A stretch of 64,000 nucleotides of DNA from Diphasiastrum complanatum (lineage: Eukaryota; Streptophyta; Lycopodiopsida; Lycopodiales; Lycopodiaceae). Made by a program: the position numbers and the translations under genes. Below, piece by piece: positions 21,781-33,560 of the stretch. Positions within the stretch are counted from its first letter, which is position 1, and every line of letters starts with the position of its first letter. Under the pieces are notes generated by a model. That model searched no databases, was not told where the DNA came from, and was given only the letters and a program-made list of their open reading frames with translations. The stretch spans positions 59,646,883-59,710,882 of the forward strand of contig CM055097.1 of assembly GCA_029204225.1 (NCBI GenBank), read 5' to 3'.

Positions 21781-23147
21781 TCAACTTACAATAGATACTG
21801 AGAACAAAAGTATAAAAGTGTTGGGGGTATTTCCAACGAAGTGTAAATAAATAAAATCGTCTAATAAAATGTGTTGCGAGGGCATGGTAGCCTGTCCTCT
21901 TGGAAATCTGGTTCTAGGTTGTTTGCCTAGTAAGCAACTTTCACAGACAGATTGATTACCTGTAGTAACAACATTTATATTCATGTCCTTGACCATTTTG
22001 TTATGATGCATATACAAGATTGAACGCATGTTTAGATGTCCTAATCTCTAATGCCATAAATTAGCATCTGAACAACTCACAAAAAGTGCAACATTGTGAC
22101 TTAATATGTACAAATTTCCTTCTCTGTAAGCAGAGAGGATTTCTTTTGAATTCTCATCTAAAATAGTACATCGTCTAGCAGTAAACAAAGATCTATAGCC
22201 TTGATCAGTGATCTTGCTAATAGACAGTAAGTTTTTTGTTAATTTGGGTACATAAAGTACACCATTAAGCTACCTAGTGATGCCATCAGAGAATTATAAT
22301 CGAATAGAACCTTGGCCTTCAACTTGATGTGAACTGGAGTCACCAAAGAAGATGTACTTCGATTCTGTAGCTGTGAGTGTAGTGAAGAGGTCTTTGCATG
22401 GAGTCATGTATTGAGAGGCACCTGAATCGAGATACCATTGATGGGCGTCTCTACTGGGTTGATCTTGTACCATCAGCGCTCTCTCATCTTCTTGCGAATT
22501 TTTAATTGTGTTAGAATTGCCTTGTTGTTGCTGCTGCATCTTCTTTCTGCTTCATTATGCTTGAGGATGAGATAGTCCTTGATATCATGGTTGGTTCTTT
22601 TGCAATACCTACAAAATAGCTTGGTCTTGGACAATGATTGGCTGTGTTGTTGTTGTTGTGATTGCGATGCTGCTGGCTATTCTGCCTTTGTCTTCTTGTC
22701 CTTGAAACCTTTCTTCTTCTTGGACTACTGCTTGGTTGAGTAGAGTGCCATGGATTTGGTACTCATTGATGTGGACAAGCTTTTCTTCCTTATTTCTTCA
22801 TGCAACAAACTTATTGTCAATTTTTGTAGAGACAGCGTAGGAGTGTTGCTAAGAAGCAACACTAAATTGTCATAGGAGGATGGAAGACTGGCAAGAAGAG
22901 ACATGGTAGAGTCTTCTTCTGATATAGGTGATCCTATTGCAGCCACTTGGTTTAGCAACTGTTTGAACTCATTCAAATGGTCGCTTACTGAGGTGCCTTC
23001 ACTCATTCTGAGTGTCAACATCTTCTTCCTCAAGAAGAGATGAGTGCACACGTTTGAGGTCCCGTAGATGCTTGTAAGGATATCCCACGCTTCATGTGCT
23101 AAATAACCTCAAAAAAATTAATCGCAAAATGCCAAGGCCCTTGTAAT
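21781..23147 (-). pseudogene. Ty1/copia gag, protease and GAG-pre-integrase, inverted
   Basis: Read from 23147 down. Gag (23130-22725) has A-W-D-I-L-T-S-I-Y and KMLTLRMSEGTSVSDHLNEF (UBN2-type). A zinc knuckle follows near 22610 (C-R-Y-C-K-R-T-N-H-D-I-K-D-Y), with tyrosine replacing the last cysteine. The protease (22539-22294) has W-Y-L-D-S-G-A-S-Q-Y-M-T, an intact D-S-G-A motif. GAG-pre-integrase (22230-21781) has VCESCLLGKQPRTRFPR. Order is correct for a minus-strand element. It is cut at 23147 by a plus-strand copia LTR and at 21781 by the opposite-facing LTR leader. Confidence 0.85.
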
Positions 23148-23514
23148 TGTTAGATTAACATCAGTAACAATATAAATAAAGAGACAGATATAGAAAGAGA
23201 CGTGAGTGAGTATATTAAACTAGAGAGATTGAAAGTGCACTTGTAATGAGTGTCAGATAGATTAGATTTTGTATAAGCATATCTAACTAGTAAGCAAATA
23301 GTCGGTTTGCATTTGCTTATACATTACGAGTGTAAATTTCTAATTACTATTTGTGTGTATATTTGTTGTGTTCAAATAGTCAATTCGTATTTGCTTGAGT
23401 GTAAATTTCTAACTACTATATGTGTGTGTATACGTTGGGTTTATATCAACCCATCTTATTGTTTTTTTAACATTGCAATCTATCTTTCAAAAATTGGAGG
23501 ATGTATATTTGACA
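23148..23514 (+). repeat. Copia 5' LTR (about 367 bp)
   Basis: Begins TGTTAGATTAACATC and ends TTTGACA, directly followed by a PBS-like site. It contains a tandem duplication of about 72 bases (AATAGTCRRTT, then GTATTTGCTT and GTGTAAATTTCTAA at 23299 and 23376). It interrupts the minus-strand gag at 23147. Its 3' partner was not found. Confidence 0.6.
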
Positions 23515-23527
23515 TGGCATTAGAGCC
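23515..23527 (+). promoter_or_regulatory. PBS-like site of plus-strand copia element
   Basis: TGGCATTAGAGCC, two mismatches from the initiator Met-tRNA complement, abuts the LTR end at 23514. Confidence 0.6.
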
Positions 23528-23645
23528 TAGTCTAAGAATTCTTAAACTACTACTATACACAAAATTTTCTAGGTCTCGTTTTGAATTTCAACTTTTTGAC
23601 TGAATTTCATAATTGTTTTGCTCTGTAAAGGCCAATCTCTGAGAA

Positions 23646-25349
23646 ATGAAATCAAGTCAAGAAATTCCTCCAATAGAGAAATTCGATGGAACTAATTTCC
23701 ATATGTGGAAGTTCAGATTAAGAATGATTTTCTTGGCTAAATGACCACTGCATTGAATCTAAAGTATTCTTAGATTTCCCACATTAGTTTAGGTAAGACA
23801 ACAAAACAAGCTTGGAATATCCTAACATAGCTTTTTGAAAATAAAGATGTGACTTCCAAATTGGTTTTAAGAAAGAAGTTTTTCTATATGTGAATTAACA
23901 ATTATGTTAGAGAACATGAATAATAACAAAGTTCTTGAAAAGATGGCTGTTGTCATGGCTATTATTGCCAGTCTCTCTAAAATCTATGAGAGTTGTACAA
24001 TGTTCGTTACCACACAAACTAATATGACATTGTCTATATTCATTCTTGTGTTCTTACAAGAAGAAATCAGGAGAGGTGGATGTTCTACATTGGAGAAATT
24101 ATTAGCCTTCATTAAGGCAAGCAACCTAATGAATAAGAAAATACGACTCCAAGAAAGCAAAAACAAAAATATCAATATTAGAATTTTGATGTTGATAGTA
24201 GTTCATCCAAATCTCAGTCCAAGTCTAAAGTATTTTGTTATTTTTGCAAAAAAAACAAAACAAAACAAAACTCAGGCTAAAGATGTTTCTGAAGGAAAAA
24301 ATTTGAAGGGCCTGAAGAAAAGCAAATTAATGCATTTATAGAAGAGATTTCAAATTTGGGAGGTTGGTGCTTATTCTCAGGACATGACAAACAATTTAGA
24401 TTGTTTTGATGACAATTTAGCTTCTTCTATCAATAGAGTTGGTAAATTTGGGTGATACTAGTTCTCACTAAATCAATGGTGAATAACCTGAGATTTCAAC
24501 ATAGCATTTCAGGAGGAACAATTCATGATGTACTTTGTGTGCCAGATTTTTATCAAGAATTTGCTTTCTGTCAGCAAGATGACTATTTTGGATCGTAAAA
24601 TTTCTTTTGATAATAGTCACTGCATTATTGCAAATGCCTTGGGAAAATTTCTTGCTATAGGTACAAGAGTTGGCACTTTTACTGATCAAGTCATTGTCAC
24701 TCTAAAAAACCAGAAGTTTTTGTTATCTCAATCCCAAAGAGTAAAACGGATTGTGGCATTGTAGATTGGTCCATTTAAATTACAAGAGCATTCAATATAT
24801 GAAATCCAAAAATCTTGTTAATGATTTGGAATCTTCAATGCAATTATTCCACTCATTATGACAGTTGCATTATAGGTTCCCATTTGAACCTATTTGCACT
24901 TCTAAACCTAAAAAACTTTTTGATTTATTACACGCAGACTTATGTGGTCTATGCAAACTTTGTCTCAAGGAGGGCTAAGCTTTTTATTACATTTATAGAT
25001 TATTCTTCTAGAAGACCATTGTCATTTTCTCAAAACAAAAATCAAAAGCCTTAGATGTTTTAAGCAATTACAAAAATACTCAAAATGAAGTCTCTAGAAA
25101 AATCAACATTCTTAGAATTGATGGATGTGGAGAATAAATTTAAGAATTTATCTATGTCAACAAATATATTTGCAAAATGTACTAACAAGAGATGGTGTTG
25201 AAAGTTACAAGGCAGTTGACACACCTTTAGACCCTAGGTTAAAATTATCTAAAAATCAAATTCATCAAACTATTGAAAAAAAGACAAAGGTAAATTGTTT
25301 TCTTACCATGCAATAATAGGATTTTTGATGTATATTATGGTCTATACCA
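23646..25349 (+). pseudogene. Ty1/copia internal region, deleted and frameshifted
   Basis: Gag opens at 23646 (IEKFDGTNFHMWKFRLRM) and continues in the 145-residue frame at 23904. Around 24530 the protease tail reads NLLSVSKMTILDRKISFDN. Near 24920 comes L-L-H-A-D-L-C-G, the first integrase aspartate. R-I-D-G-C-G-E at about 25115 leads to the second. The text then jumps to the end of the RT domain (YLQNVLTRDGVESYKAVDTP, 25150-25220), so most of integrase and RT are lost. It closes at 25349 with LMYIMVYTM, exactly where the inverted LTR begins. Several stops; non-functional. Confidence 0.8.
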
Positions 25350-26317
25350 TGTTGGAAAATAGGCGCGTGTTCTAATATCACAATAAAAGGTTAGATTTCA
25401 TGATCTGATTGATTTTGCAAAATTTTAAGGTATCTACTAACACTACAATGAACATATTTTGCTGTTGGAAGAAGGAATGACGATTTGATAATTTGAAGCC
25501 TATGAACAAACTATCGAGCGCAACGGAATGAGCCTTCTTTCCTAGTGCATGACTACGCCTATCAATAATTGAACAAAGCTATAATGATAGAAGTCACGTT
25601 CAATCTTTTAACAACTAACTTTGAAATTGTTAGTACTAAAGTGATTTCGTAGCCAAACAATTTCAGAGTGCGAAGTGATGTATAGAATATTGCAACGTTG
25701 AAGTATTCAACAAATCAAACGAAACAATAAGAGATTTATCAGTTACAAATGACTACAGAGAAGCATACATTCTGACATGATACTGAACGCAAAAAGAAGA
25801 TAGATTGATTCAATAAGCAGCATGTACAAATCAGATGATGAGAGCACAAAGCAATAACAGATGAAAACCGCGTACTCTAAACTATCTCTGAGTAACTGAA
25901 AACTCTATCTGATGCACTTCCGCTAGTAAGTAGTAAGCGCTATAACAATACTCTAATAGAGCTCTGAAAAACTTTCTAGAGATTTTTTTTAGAAATCTTT
26001 AATGATCAACTATTTATACTAAAGCAGTTTAAGCTCATTCGGTAGGACAACTAATCAGGTCGTAGATTGCAATTGGTAGTTAGCCACAATGCGCTATCAT
26101 CCATCCAGTTAGGACTTCTCAAAAATTTACTTGCAAAGTAGTTAGGGCAAGTCTTTGAGGTTGTCCGATATGTCAAAGCCAGCTGTTGAACGATTCCTGA
26201 GTATTTTTGTAGACTGTGTAGAAACACGAATAAAATTGCAGAACTAGATAATAAATGGATGTAGATTAGATATCGATTATTCGGATAAATCACTCCCAAT
26301 AGAAGAATAATCTAACA
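25350..26317 (-). repeat. Copia 3' LTR (968 bp), minus orientation
   Basis: On the minus strand it runs from TGTTAGATTATTCTTC at 26317 to TTTTCCAACA at 25350 (TG...CA). A purine tract sits immediately before its start, as for a 3' LTR, and RT/RNase H of the same strand lies further upstream. Its left end falls inside a plus-strand copia RT reading frame. An inverted copy of most of it lies at 27923-28830. Confidence 0.85.
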
Positions 26318-26328
26318 CTCCCCCTTAA
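26318..26328 (-). promoter_or_regulatory. Polypurine tract of minus-strand copia element
   Basis: TTAAGGGGGAG on the minus strand ends at the first base of the LTR. This is the plus-strand priming site of a retrotransposon. Confidence 0.8.
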
Positions 26329-26648
26329 TCTGAATCCATGAATGCCTTGACCTTCAAACTTAGTTCTGCACAAAATTTTCAGTGTGCATCCAAGCTTAGT
26401 GCCTTAGTCATATCTTGCGTTCGCAATTATAGTACTACAAGTTTACCTCTTTGTCAAGAATTTTGCTTTTGACAATACTTAATTTCAATGTGCTTACTCC
26501 TAGAATGAAATCTAGGGTTGGTTGATAAAGCAATAGCACTTTAATTATTATAAAATAAAGTTGTCGGAACATATTGTTTCAGACAAACATCTAAAAGTAA
26601 GTTTCTCAACCATACTGCTTCCTTTGTAGCTTGAGAAGCTGCAATATA

Positions 26649-27745
26649 CTATGATTCAGTAGAAGATAGAGCTATCGAAGTTTGTTTGCAATTGTTCCAT
26701 GAAATAAGACCACTATTGAGGAAGAGTGTAAATCCCGAAGTGGATTTAAGAGTGTCTACATCTCCTGCCCAACTTGCATCTGAATAGCCACTGAGAATAT
26801 TGAGTTTGTCATTGTCAACTATTCCATAACAAATGCATAAGTCCATACTAGCTCGAATATATCTCAAAACTCTAATAAGAGTCTTCCAATGTGTAATACC
26901 AAGATCAATCATAAACTGACTTAAGGAACTAACTGCAAAAGTTATGTCTGGTATGGTATAGATCATCACGTACATAAGAGATCCTATTATCGAATGATAA
27001 GGATACTCACACATCTGCTCCTTCTCTTCGATCGTTTGAGGACATTGGTTCTTCGACATAGGTGAGTGAGCTAATTTTTCAATTCATCAAATTATATATG
27101 ATCAACATATTGTGAATGTATCTTTGCAAAGTAATGTAAATCACCTTTTGTTTTGTCTTTTTGGATTTGAATACCTAGATAGTAATGAACTCCTTCCAGA
27201 TCGGTCATGTCAAATTCTGAAGAAAACATTGATTTAGCTTCTTTTATTAGATAAATATTGTTGCTGAAAAGCAGTGTGTTGTCCACATACAAAGTGATAA
27301 TAATAAAAGAATGATGCACTGACTTGAAGTAGACATTAGAATCTGAAGTGCTTGGTTTATAAGCGTGATCGATTAGAAAAGTATTGGTCCTCTAAAACCA
27401 TGCTCTAGCAAATCGCTTCAAGCCATAAAGTGCTATGTGGAATCTACATACATGTTTGCCTTCGATATTATAACCTTTGGGTTGTATCATGTAAATATCT
27501 TCTTCGATAATTCCATTAAGATATGTTGTCTATACATCCATGTGATGTACCTCTAAATCTGCTGCAACAACAAATGACAATAGAACTCTAATTGAAAAAT
27601 GTTTAACTATTAGACTGAAAGTCTCAATGTAGTCGACATTATGTACCTGAGAAAATTCTCTCGTGACAAGTCGAGCTTTTCTTTGATCGATGCTTCCATC
27701 TGCCTTGTAGTTGATCAAGAATCTATAGTGTTCTAAATATTGTCC
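26649..27745 (-). pseudogene. Ty1/copia reverse transcriptase and RNase H
   Basis: Minus-strand pieces in order. 27718-27530 has Y-K-A-D-G-S-I-D-Q-R-K-A-R-L-V and DYIETFS. 27319-27092 carries L-Y-V-D-N-T-L-L-F, where the catalytic Y-V-D-D has D to N, and F-D-M-T-D-L-E. 27059-26649 has the RT end and RNase H (YHSIIGSLMYVMIYTIPD, then Y-S-D-A-S-W-A-G-D and S-S-T-E-S). Frames differ and stops separate them, and the active-site change would kill polymerase activity. It belongs with the PPT and LTR at its 3' side, and is the same family as the plus-strand remnant at 25150-25349. Confidence 0.88.
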
Positions 27746-27922
27746 TAGTTCTTTGTTTTCGCCATATAGACTATTTTGCTTGCTCGATCTATTGTTTTGA
27801 TTTTTGATATGAGTGGGTGAAGAGATCTACTAACTAAGTGATTCTATTATGATTTGCAGCATCTACAAACACTATGACATCTTGAGACATTTCTTTTTTA
27901 TGAGTGTTGCTAATCTAGGAAA
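27746..27922 (-). pseudogene. Degraded copia integrase-RT linker
   Basis: By position this is the sequence upstream of the RT start; it is broken by stops and no motif is certain. It is cut at 27923 by an opposite-facing LTR. Confidence 0.4.
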
Positions 27923-28830
27923 TGTTAGATTATTCTACTATCGGGAGTGATTTTTTCGAATAATTGATCTCTAATCTACATCCATTCATTGTCCAGTTCT
28001 ACAGTTTTATTCGTGTTTCTACACAGTCTGCAGAAATACTCGGAAATTGCTCAACAGGTGGCTCCGACATATAGGACAACCTCCGACATATCGGATGACT
28101 CTGACGAAAGTCAAAGGAGTCGAACATGTGAAGGATGACAATTATCATTTTGCTTGATATGAACCTAGACACTTACCCTAACTACTTTGCAAGTAAATTT
28201 CTGAGAATTCCTAACTGGATGGATGACATCGCATTGCGGCTAACTACCAATTGCGATCTACGACCTGATTAGTTGTCCTATTGGATGAGCTTAAACTACT
28301 TTAGTATAGATAGCTGATTATTAAAGATTTCCAAAAAAGCCTCTAGAAAGATTTTAAGAGCTTTATTAGAGTATTTCTATAGCGCTTATTGCTTACTAGT
28401 GGAAGTGCATCAGACAGAGTTTTTAGTTACTCAAAGATAGTTTAGAGTACGTGGTTTTCATCTGCTATTGCTTTGTGCTCTCATCATCTGATTGGTACAT
28501 GCTACTTACTAATCTATCTATCTTCTTATTGCATTCAACATCATGTCAGAATGTATGCTTCTCTGTAGTCATTTGTAACTGATAATCTCTTATTGTTTCA
28601 TTTGATTTGTTGAATACTTCAACGCTGCAATATTCTATACATCGCTTCACACTCTAAAATTGTTTGGCTACGAAATCACTTTAGTACAAACGATTTCAAA
28701 GTTAGGTGCTAAAAGATTGAACGTGACTTCTATGATTATGGCTTTGTTCAATAATTGATAGGCATAGTCATGCACTAGGAAATAAGGCATTCCGCTGCGT
28801 TGGATAGTTCATTCATAGGTTTCGAATAAT
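27923..28830 (+). repeat. Copia LTR, plus orientation, 3'-truncated
   Basis: Starts TGTTAGATTATTCTACTA and follows the sequence of the LTR at 25350-26317 in inverted order, down to the TCATAGG(C/T)TTC block near 28820. The last 60-100 bases are lost at the junction with minus-strand gypsy sequence. It carries its own stretch of CCGACATAT-type repeats (28063-28105) not seen in the other copy. No PBS follows, so it is a solo or rearranged LTR. Confidence 0.8.
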
Positions 28831-29560
28831 CGACGATATCATTTTCATCACTATCCTTCAGATTTAGAGGTATGGTCTTTGTAGGTCCCTCAAAAGAAGT
28901 TGATGGTGGTTGAGGCTCCCATTTTGCCTTTACCGTCCTGATGATCACATCACCAATCATGTAATCTTTAAAGTGTTGTGGAACATCATATAGTGGATCA
29001 TCAACTATCTTTGGTGGGATCTCAGGAATGTCTTCTACATGTTTGCTTGTACATGATGAAGCTTGACTAGGTTTTTTTTTATTTTTTATCAAAGGTTTGA
29101 TTGACTATTTTAGCTTTTCGCGCATTTGGAATTGCTTATCAGTCAATCGTACATCAACCTTTGATTTGTTTTTTTAGCACGCGAGATGTTTGTGTATTTT
29201 TAGCAGTAGGCATGCATGGATTTTTTTGTGTTTTTTTGTGAACTAAGTCTTCGTCAATGGTGTTTAAGACTTCATCACTGTGTATGTCCCATTGATAACC
29301 TTTTAATTTCGGTCTGTATACACAAGTGTTTATTGGTTGTGGATGTTGCACACAAGCCAATGGTGATGGAAGTTTAATCTCTTTTGGTATACAACGCTTT
29401 TCTAATCGCTCTGGATCTAGCAATTTTTGTCCACAGTAAGAATGCCATCCTCATTGGTGGATACTTCAGTAATAAAAGTGTTTTCAGATATCCACTCAAT
29501 AGGGAGTGCATCCATCATGTATAAAGATAGGATGAGAGTGTTGATATCTAACACTTAACA
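28831..29560 (-). pseudogene. Gypsy protease-RT linker, second minus-strand copy
   Basis: Minus-strand open segments 29423-29154 and 29092-28831 encode the same blocks as 19096-18251: YQWDIHSDEVLNTIDED against YTWDVYPDKVWDTINDD, then VPQHFKDYMIGDVIIR and T-S-F-E-G-P-T-K-T-I-P-L-N-L. The first open segment extends by chance a few codons into the LTR at its end. Non-catalytic part of the polyprotein; truncated on both sides. Confidence 0.75.
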
Positions 29561-29790
29561 AGGGCTAACTATTCCTCAAGATAGTTATGTTTAGCTAATT
29601 GAGAGCATTGTCTATAACTAGGCAAGAGACATCAATTTGGGGATCACATCAATTCAGCCTATAATTTCGAAAATTTTGAACCAATAATATCTGATGGCCA
29701 GATCCAACCAACTAGATCCGACGGTCAGATTTGACAGTCAAAACCAACAGTCAGATCTGACAGTTTAAAAAAAAATTGCATCCGAGGGCC
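29561..29790. repeat. Short repeats of GATCCGACGGTCAGAT type
   Basis: Between 29690 and 29770 the motif (A)GATC(C/T)(A/G)AC(G/C)GTCAGAT appears about five times in diverged form. Function unknown; possibly part of an LTR or leader. Confidence 0.5.
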
Positions 29791-30011
29791 TACCCCGGCG
29801 CCTACCCCCTTAAATCCAACAGACCCTTTTTTTTTCTGCATCCAACACACCCTCCCTCTTGCATCCGACAAACCATCCTTTTTTGCGCCCGACAAATCTC
29901 TCCTTTTTGGGCCCGACAGACCCCCCCCCCCCCTTCTCTTTTCTTTTGCATCCGACGTCGGATCAGAAACCCTCCTCTCACACAGCTGGATCCGACGCCT
30001 CCCTCATCCGA

Positions 30012-30087
<76 letters not shown>

Positions 30088-30100
30088 CCCCCCCCCAACG
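29791..30100. repeat. C-rich low-complexity block with (CT)n and poly-C
   Basis: GCATCCGACA or GCGCCCGACA units recur at about 29850, 29885, 29910 and 29950. A (CT)n array (30016-30085) ends in twelve C (30085-30096). The overlapping long ORFs on both strands are translations of simple repeat and are not genes. Confidence 0.85.
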
Positions 30101-30317
30101 CCAGCCTCCAGCACCCCTCCCTGGGATATTTCACATGAATATTCTTTAGAAATATTCCTTGACTAATTCCTCCCTCTTCTCACCTCTGTGCCCAAAAAAA
30201 AAACTCCCAATAATTTTTCAAATTTTTTTTACGGTTTTTAGATTGGCACTCCAAGTTCCAAGAGGATTTGCTCAACCAAACGGGCCAAACCAATAGAACC
30301 GGCCTCACGTACATGCC
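30101..30317. other. Spacer before gypsy gag fragment
   Basis: No feature recognised. Confidence 0.4.
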
Positions 30318-30713
30318 AATGTGGGCCAAAACTCCTCTTACGACACCCCAACCTATGAATCTACTTATGATGAAGGTACTCATAACACATATGTAGATGA
30401 GGCATCTACCTCTTATCCAAACGAGCAACCTACTCCAGTCGACCAAGATGGTTATGTCATTTTTCCTTCAGCACTGTAGAAGCGATGTTTTGTATGTGGA
30501 GAAACCACTCACTTTCAAAGTGAATATAGACTTCAATATCAATTTGTTGTTGAATATGCTAATTGTATCAAAAGGCATTGCTATAAAAATTGCCCTAATA
30601 TAATGTAGACATGAGCTTATTTCATATCGGTGTTGCTAAAGGCAACAACATCACTTTACCAGTGCACTACAAACCTTATTCATTCATGCAAGCCATTCTC
30701 GATAGTCGGACTG
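30318..30713 (+). pseudogene. Gypsy gag zinc knuckles and start of protease (left half of host element)
   Basis: One plus frame reads YDTPTYESTYDEGTHNTYVD, a stop at 30477, then R-C-F-V-C-G-E-T-T-H-F-Q-S-E-Y (knuckle with the last Cys changed to Tyr) and N-C-I-K-R-H-C-Y-K-N-C. After more stops, a frame ending at the LTR border reads QAILDS, the start of the protease active-site loop. The loop continues on the far side of the inserted chromovirus at 37660. Same family as 20274-20002 on the minus strand. Confidence 0.8.
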
Positions 30714-31182
30714 TGTTATATACCATAACGGTATGCCCTTCAGTGACGGCCTCGCAAGGGGCATGACGCAGGACTGGAGTTATCGACATGTTTAGGTGCC
30801 ACGCGTCACCATCCTAGGTGGTCACGTGTCACCGACATGACCATGCTTGATGGGACCCACTATGCTATGCCTATATAGTGGTGGGGTTTCTCTCTTTCGA
30901 TTCACTCAGTCTATCCGGGTGTTGGTGGATGGAGAGCACGTGCATGAGCCAGGATCTATCTCCAGGCCAGGAGATGTGTGTTAGGGAGAGCCGAGTGCGA
31001 TGGCTGGTGGTATGGGACGCCAGTTATCGTAGGAGGCTTGATCGAGCATGATTATTTCGATTGCTCCAGGGCATGGGAGTGGGTTGGTTGTGACCATATG
31101 GTTGGGCGGTTACGGTGCATCATCACTAGTATGGTGTGTGCGGAACCTTCAAGGTAGTCGATGATCTTAGGGAGTTGTAACA
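30714..31182 (+). repeat. Chromovirus 5' LTR
   Basis: TGTTAT...TTGTAACA, 469 bp. A TATA box CTATATAG lies at 30871-30878 and would start the element's transcript some 30 bases downstream. Confidence 0.93.
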
Positions 31183-31184
31183 AT

Positions 31185-31196
31185 TGGTATCAGAGC
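31185..31196 (+). promoter_or_regulatory. Chromovirus primer-binding site
   Basis: TGGTATCAGAGC, exact initiator Met-tRNA complement, two bases after the 5' LTR. Confidence 0.92.
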
Positions 31197-32653
31197 TGTC
31201 GATTTCCTTTAGAGGTGCACAAGTTCCCTTATTTGTCTTTGCGTTGGTATTCCCTATTGGAATGTGGCTGGTTGTGTTTTTTTTTTTAGCCTTGGTTCAA
31301 ATTCATTTTTGAAAAGGTTGAAATTTTGTTGTTGGGGATTAAAACTAGTTAAGTGTTAACTAGTAATCTTCTTAACAATGGCTTTTCTATTCCCTTTAAC
31401 CTTTAAAACTTGTCGTATATTAAGTTTTTTGGATTTATTGGGAAAGAAGATTTAGTTTTACTAACTATCTGTAAAACTGAAGGTCTAAAAAGAAAGCTGT
31501 AGGTTTGTTCCTAAAGCTTTCTTGGTTCCTTTGTTTGGCAAGAGTTGAATAGTTAGACTTTTTATAAGTTTTAGCCCAAAACTTGCTTAAACTCAAGGTT
31601 ACATTAATTTTGGGCTAAGTTTTTTTTTTTTTCAATTCGTGAACCATACAGGTCTGAATTTTTGATAACCATCCTTGAATATACAAAAATTGGTAATTTT
31701 TGAAAAAAAACAGAAAATTTTTTGGCTGACAGAACTCCGCGCAGTACCTGCGCGACCCTCTTTCCTCAGATACTGTAACCAGTGTTTGTACTTCTTTTCA
31801 AAATTAGGTGGAGCTTTGAACTCGCTGCCATGCCAGCACTCTGGGCAGGCGTAACTCGCGAGCCTTCTGTCTGGGGAGTAGCCTCCTCTGTACCTCGATT
31901 TCCATGCGGAAGGGGACCCTGGAACGCGTGAAGTGCAAGAGTAGGCCTGCGGTCTATTTTAAAGTGGAGGGGGAGGAGTTAATACCTCCCCCGAGATCCA
32001 TTTTGGATTTGATGAGATAGGCTGGGGAGAAGCGCGCCTCCCCACGACCCTGTCCATCCCTCCTTTCTTTGAGCCAAAGAATTTTATATATAAGCTTTCT
32101 AAGTAAAATTTTATGAAGTTGTTTGCTAAGTTTCAAAGCTTATGCCTTATTAATTTAAAGCTTTAAGCTTAAAATAAGCTAGTTGAAGTTGAATCTTGGA
32201 GGCCTGTCCTTGTTAGGCCGTACTATCTCCTTCCTCCCTCTTTGTACCTGCAGATCTCCAAAGGAGTGGAGAGAGCTGTGGTACGTGGAATAGGAGAGGG
32301 GAGAAAGGGCCAAATCTTATTTTGATAAACTTTTGGGGTCCATGAGCCATGTGGCACCATTAAGTGGCACCACATGGTTAGAAAAGCCTAGAAGGGACAA
32401 ATGGGGCCTTTATTGGGCCCCACATGTCCTTTTTGCATGAGGGTGGAGAGGAGCTTTGGGGAGGGGGTAAAGGAGGTACCTTCACTTCCTTTCCCTCATT
32501 CTGCCAAGTTGTTGTAGAGTTCTTTTGCTCTCAAGTTGCTTGCTCTCGAGTTGGGTAACTTGAGGCCTTGTACATTAGTCTTTTTCTTTTTGCGGTTTTT
32601 GCACCGTAGCTCTCCGTTTTCTCTCTAGTTTTCTGTCAGTTACTCCTTTTTCC
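31197..32653 (+). other. Long untranslated leader of the chromovirus
   Basis: About 1.45 kb lie between PBS and the first gag ATG. No domain-bearing ORF. The segment 31730-32060 is GC-richer than the rest and contains CGCGCAG and GCGCGCC patches. Such leaders normally hold packaging and dimerisation signals, none of which can be pinpointed here. Confidence 0.6.
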
Positions 32654-33560
32654 ATGGACACCCCTATGGATATGACCAGAGCTCCAAGTCCTGTTGGGAC
32701 TGATATGGAGAACATGACGCGTGCCATAAATTTGCTACAACAACAAATTGTGGACATGCGCTCAAAACATGAACGGGCGGAGGCTGAGATTCGGGCTATG
32801 TCCCAGTCTCGACATGCTTTTCTAAACCCGATGTTTACTCCAAATTTTTTTACCGGAGAGAGGAAGGACATACACCAAGATGTGGCGTTAGTCTGGCTAG
32901 GTCGATGGACGTCGCATTTCTCCATGCACGATCTACCAGATAGCTCGTGTATATTGATGGTCATCATGTTTTTACGCGGTAAGTCGTATTCTTGGTGGCA
33001 AGATCTTAAAGATTGAGCTACGGTCCCAACTACTTGGGATGACTTCCAGGTTGTCTTTATGCTTGTCCTGTATGATTTTGAATACTATCGTTGATTTGCC
33101 ATGTTGCAAATGGGGAAGAAGCCCCCGGATGTCTATTTGCAGGACTTCAAGGAGGCTGCTTCGCGGTTTTTTGACCGGGATAGGGTACTCCTTAAGCTGC
33201 ATTTCATTTTGGGCTTGCCCAAAGAATATTAGTTTGAAGTACGCCGTAATCAGCCACAGTCCTTATAGGATGCCGTGCGTTTCGTTCTGATTTTCGACGA
33301 TACGCACACGATAACCCGCAAAGAGCAACCAAAGCCCGAAGCCAAAGACAAATCCTCTGTCGGCCCTTCTTTCAAAAAGGGCAAGGAGCGCATGGTTGGC
33401 GAAGCTTCTCCTTCGGGGAGGAAAAAGAAGCGCCCTCGGTTGGAGAGAGCAGACTTCGACAAGGCCAAAAGCGACGGGCTGTGTTTCCCCTGCATGGAGA
33501 AGGGGCACCTTTCCAAAGACTGCTCGAAGAGACGGAAGAAATGTGGCTGCTCCTTTAAGG
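32654..33560 (+). pseudogene. Chromovirus gag
   Basis: Starts at ATG 32654. The first 120 residues include a coiled-coil-like LLQQQIVDMRSKHERAEAEI and N-F-F-T-G-E-R, followed by W-L-G-R-W and Y-S-W-W-Q-D, the usual retrotransposon gag (PF03732-type) landmarks. In-frame stops fall at 33014, 33092, 33230 and 33266 without loss of frame. Past a basic KKKRPR stretch lies a CCHC knuckle, C-F-P-C-M-E-K-G-H-L-S-K-D-C (33481-33522). Gag would form the particle and bind RNA. Confidence 0.88.

Noticed and set aside
29776-30149. ORFs of 96-120 residues on both strands
   Set aside because: Low-complexity C-rich and CT-repeat translation; no domain.
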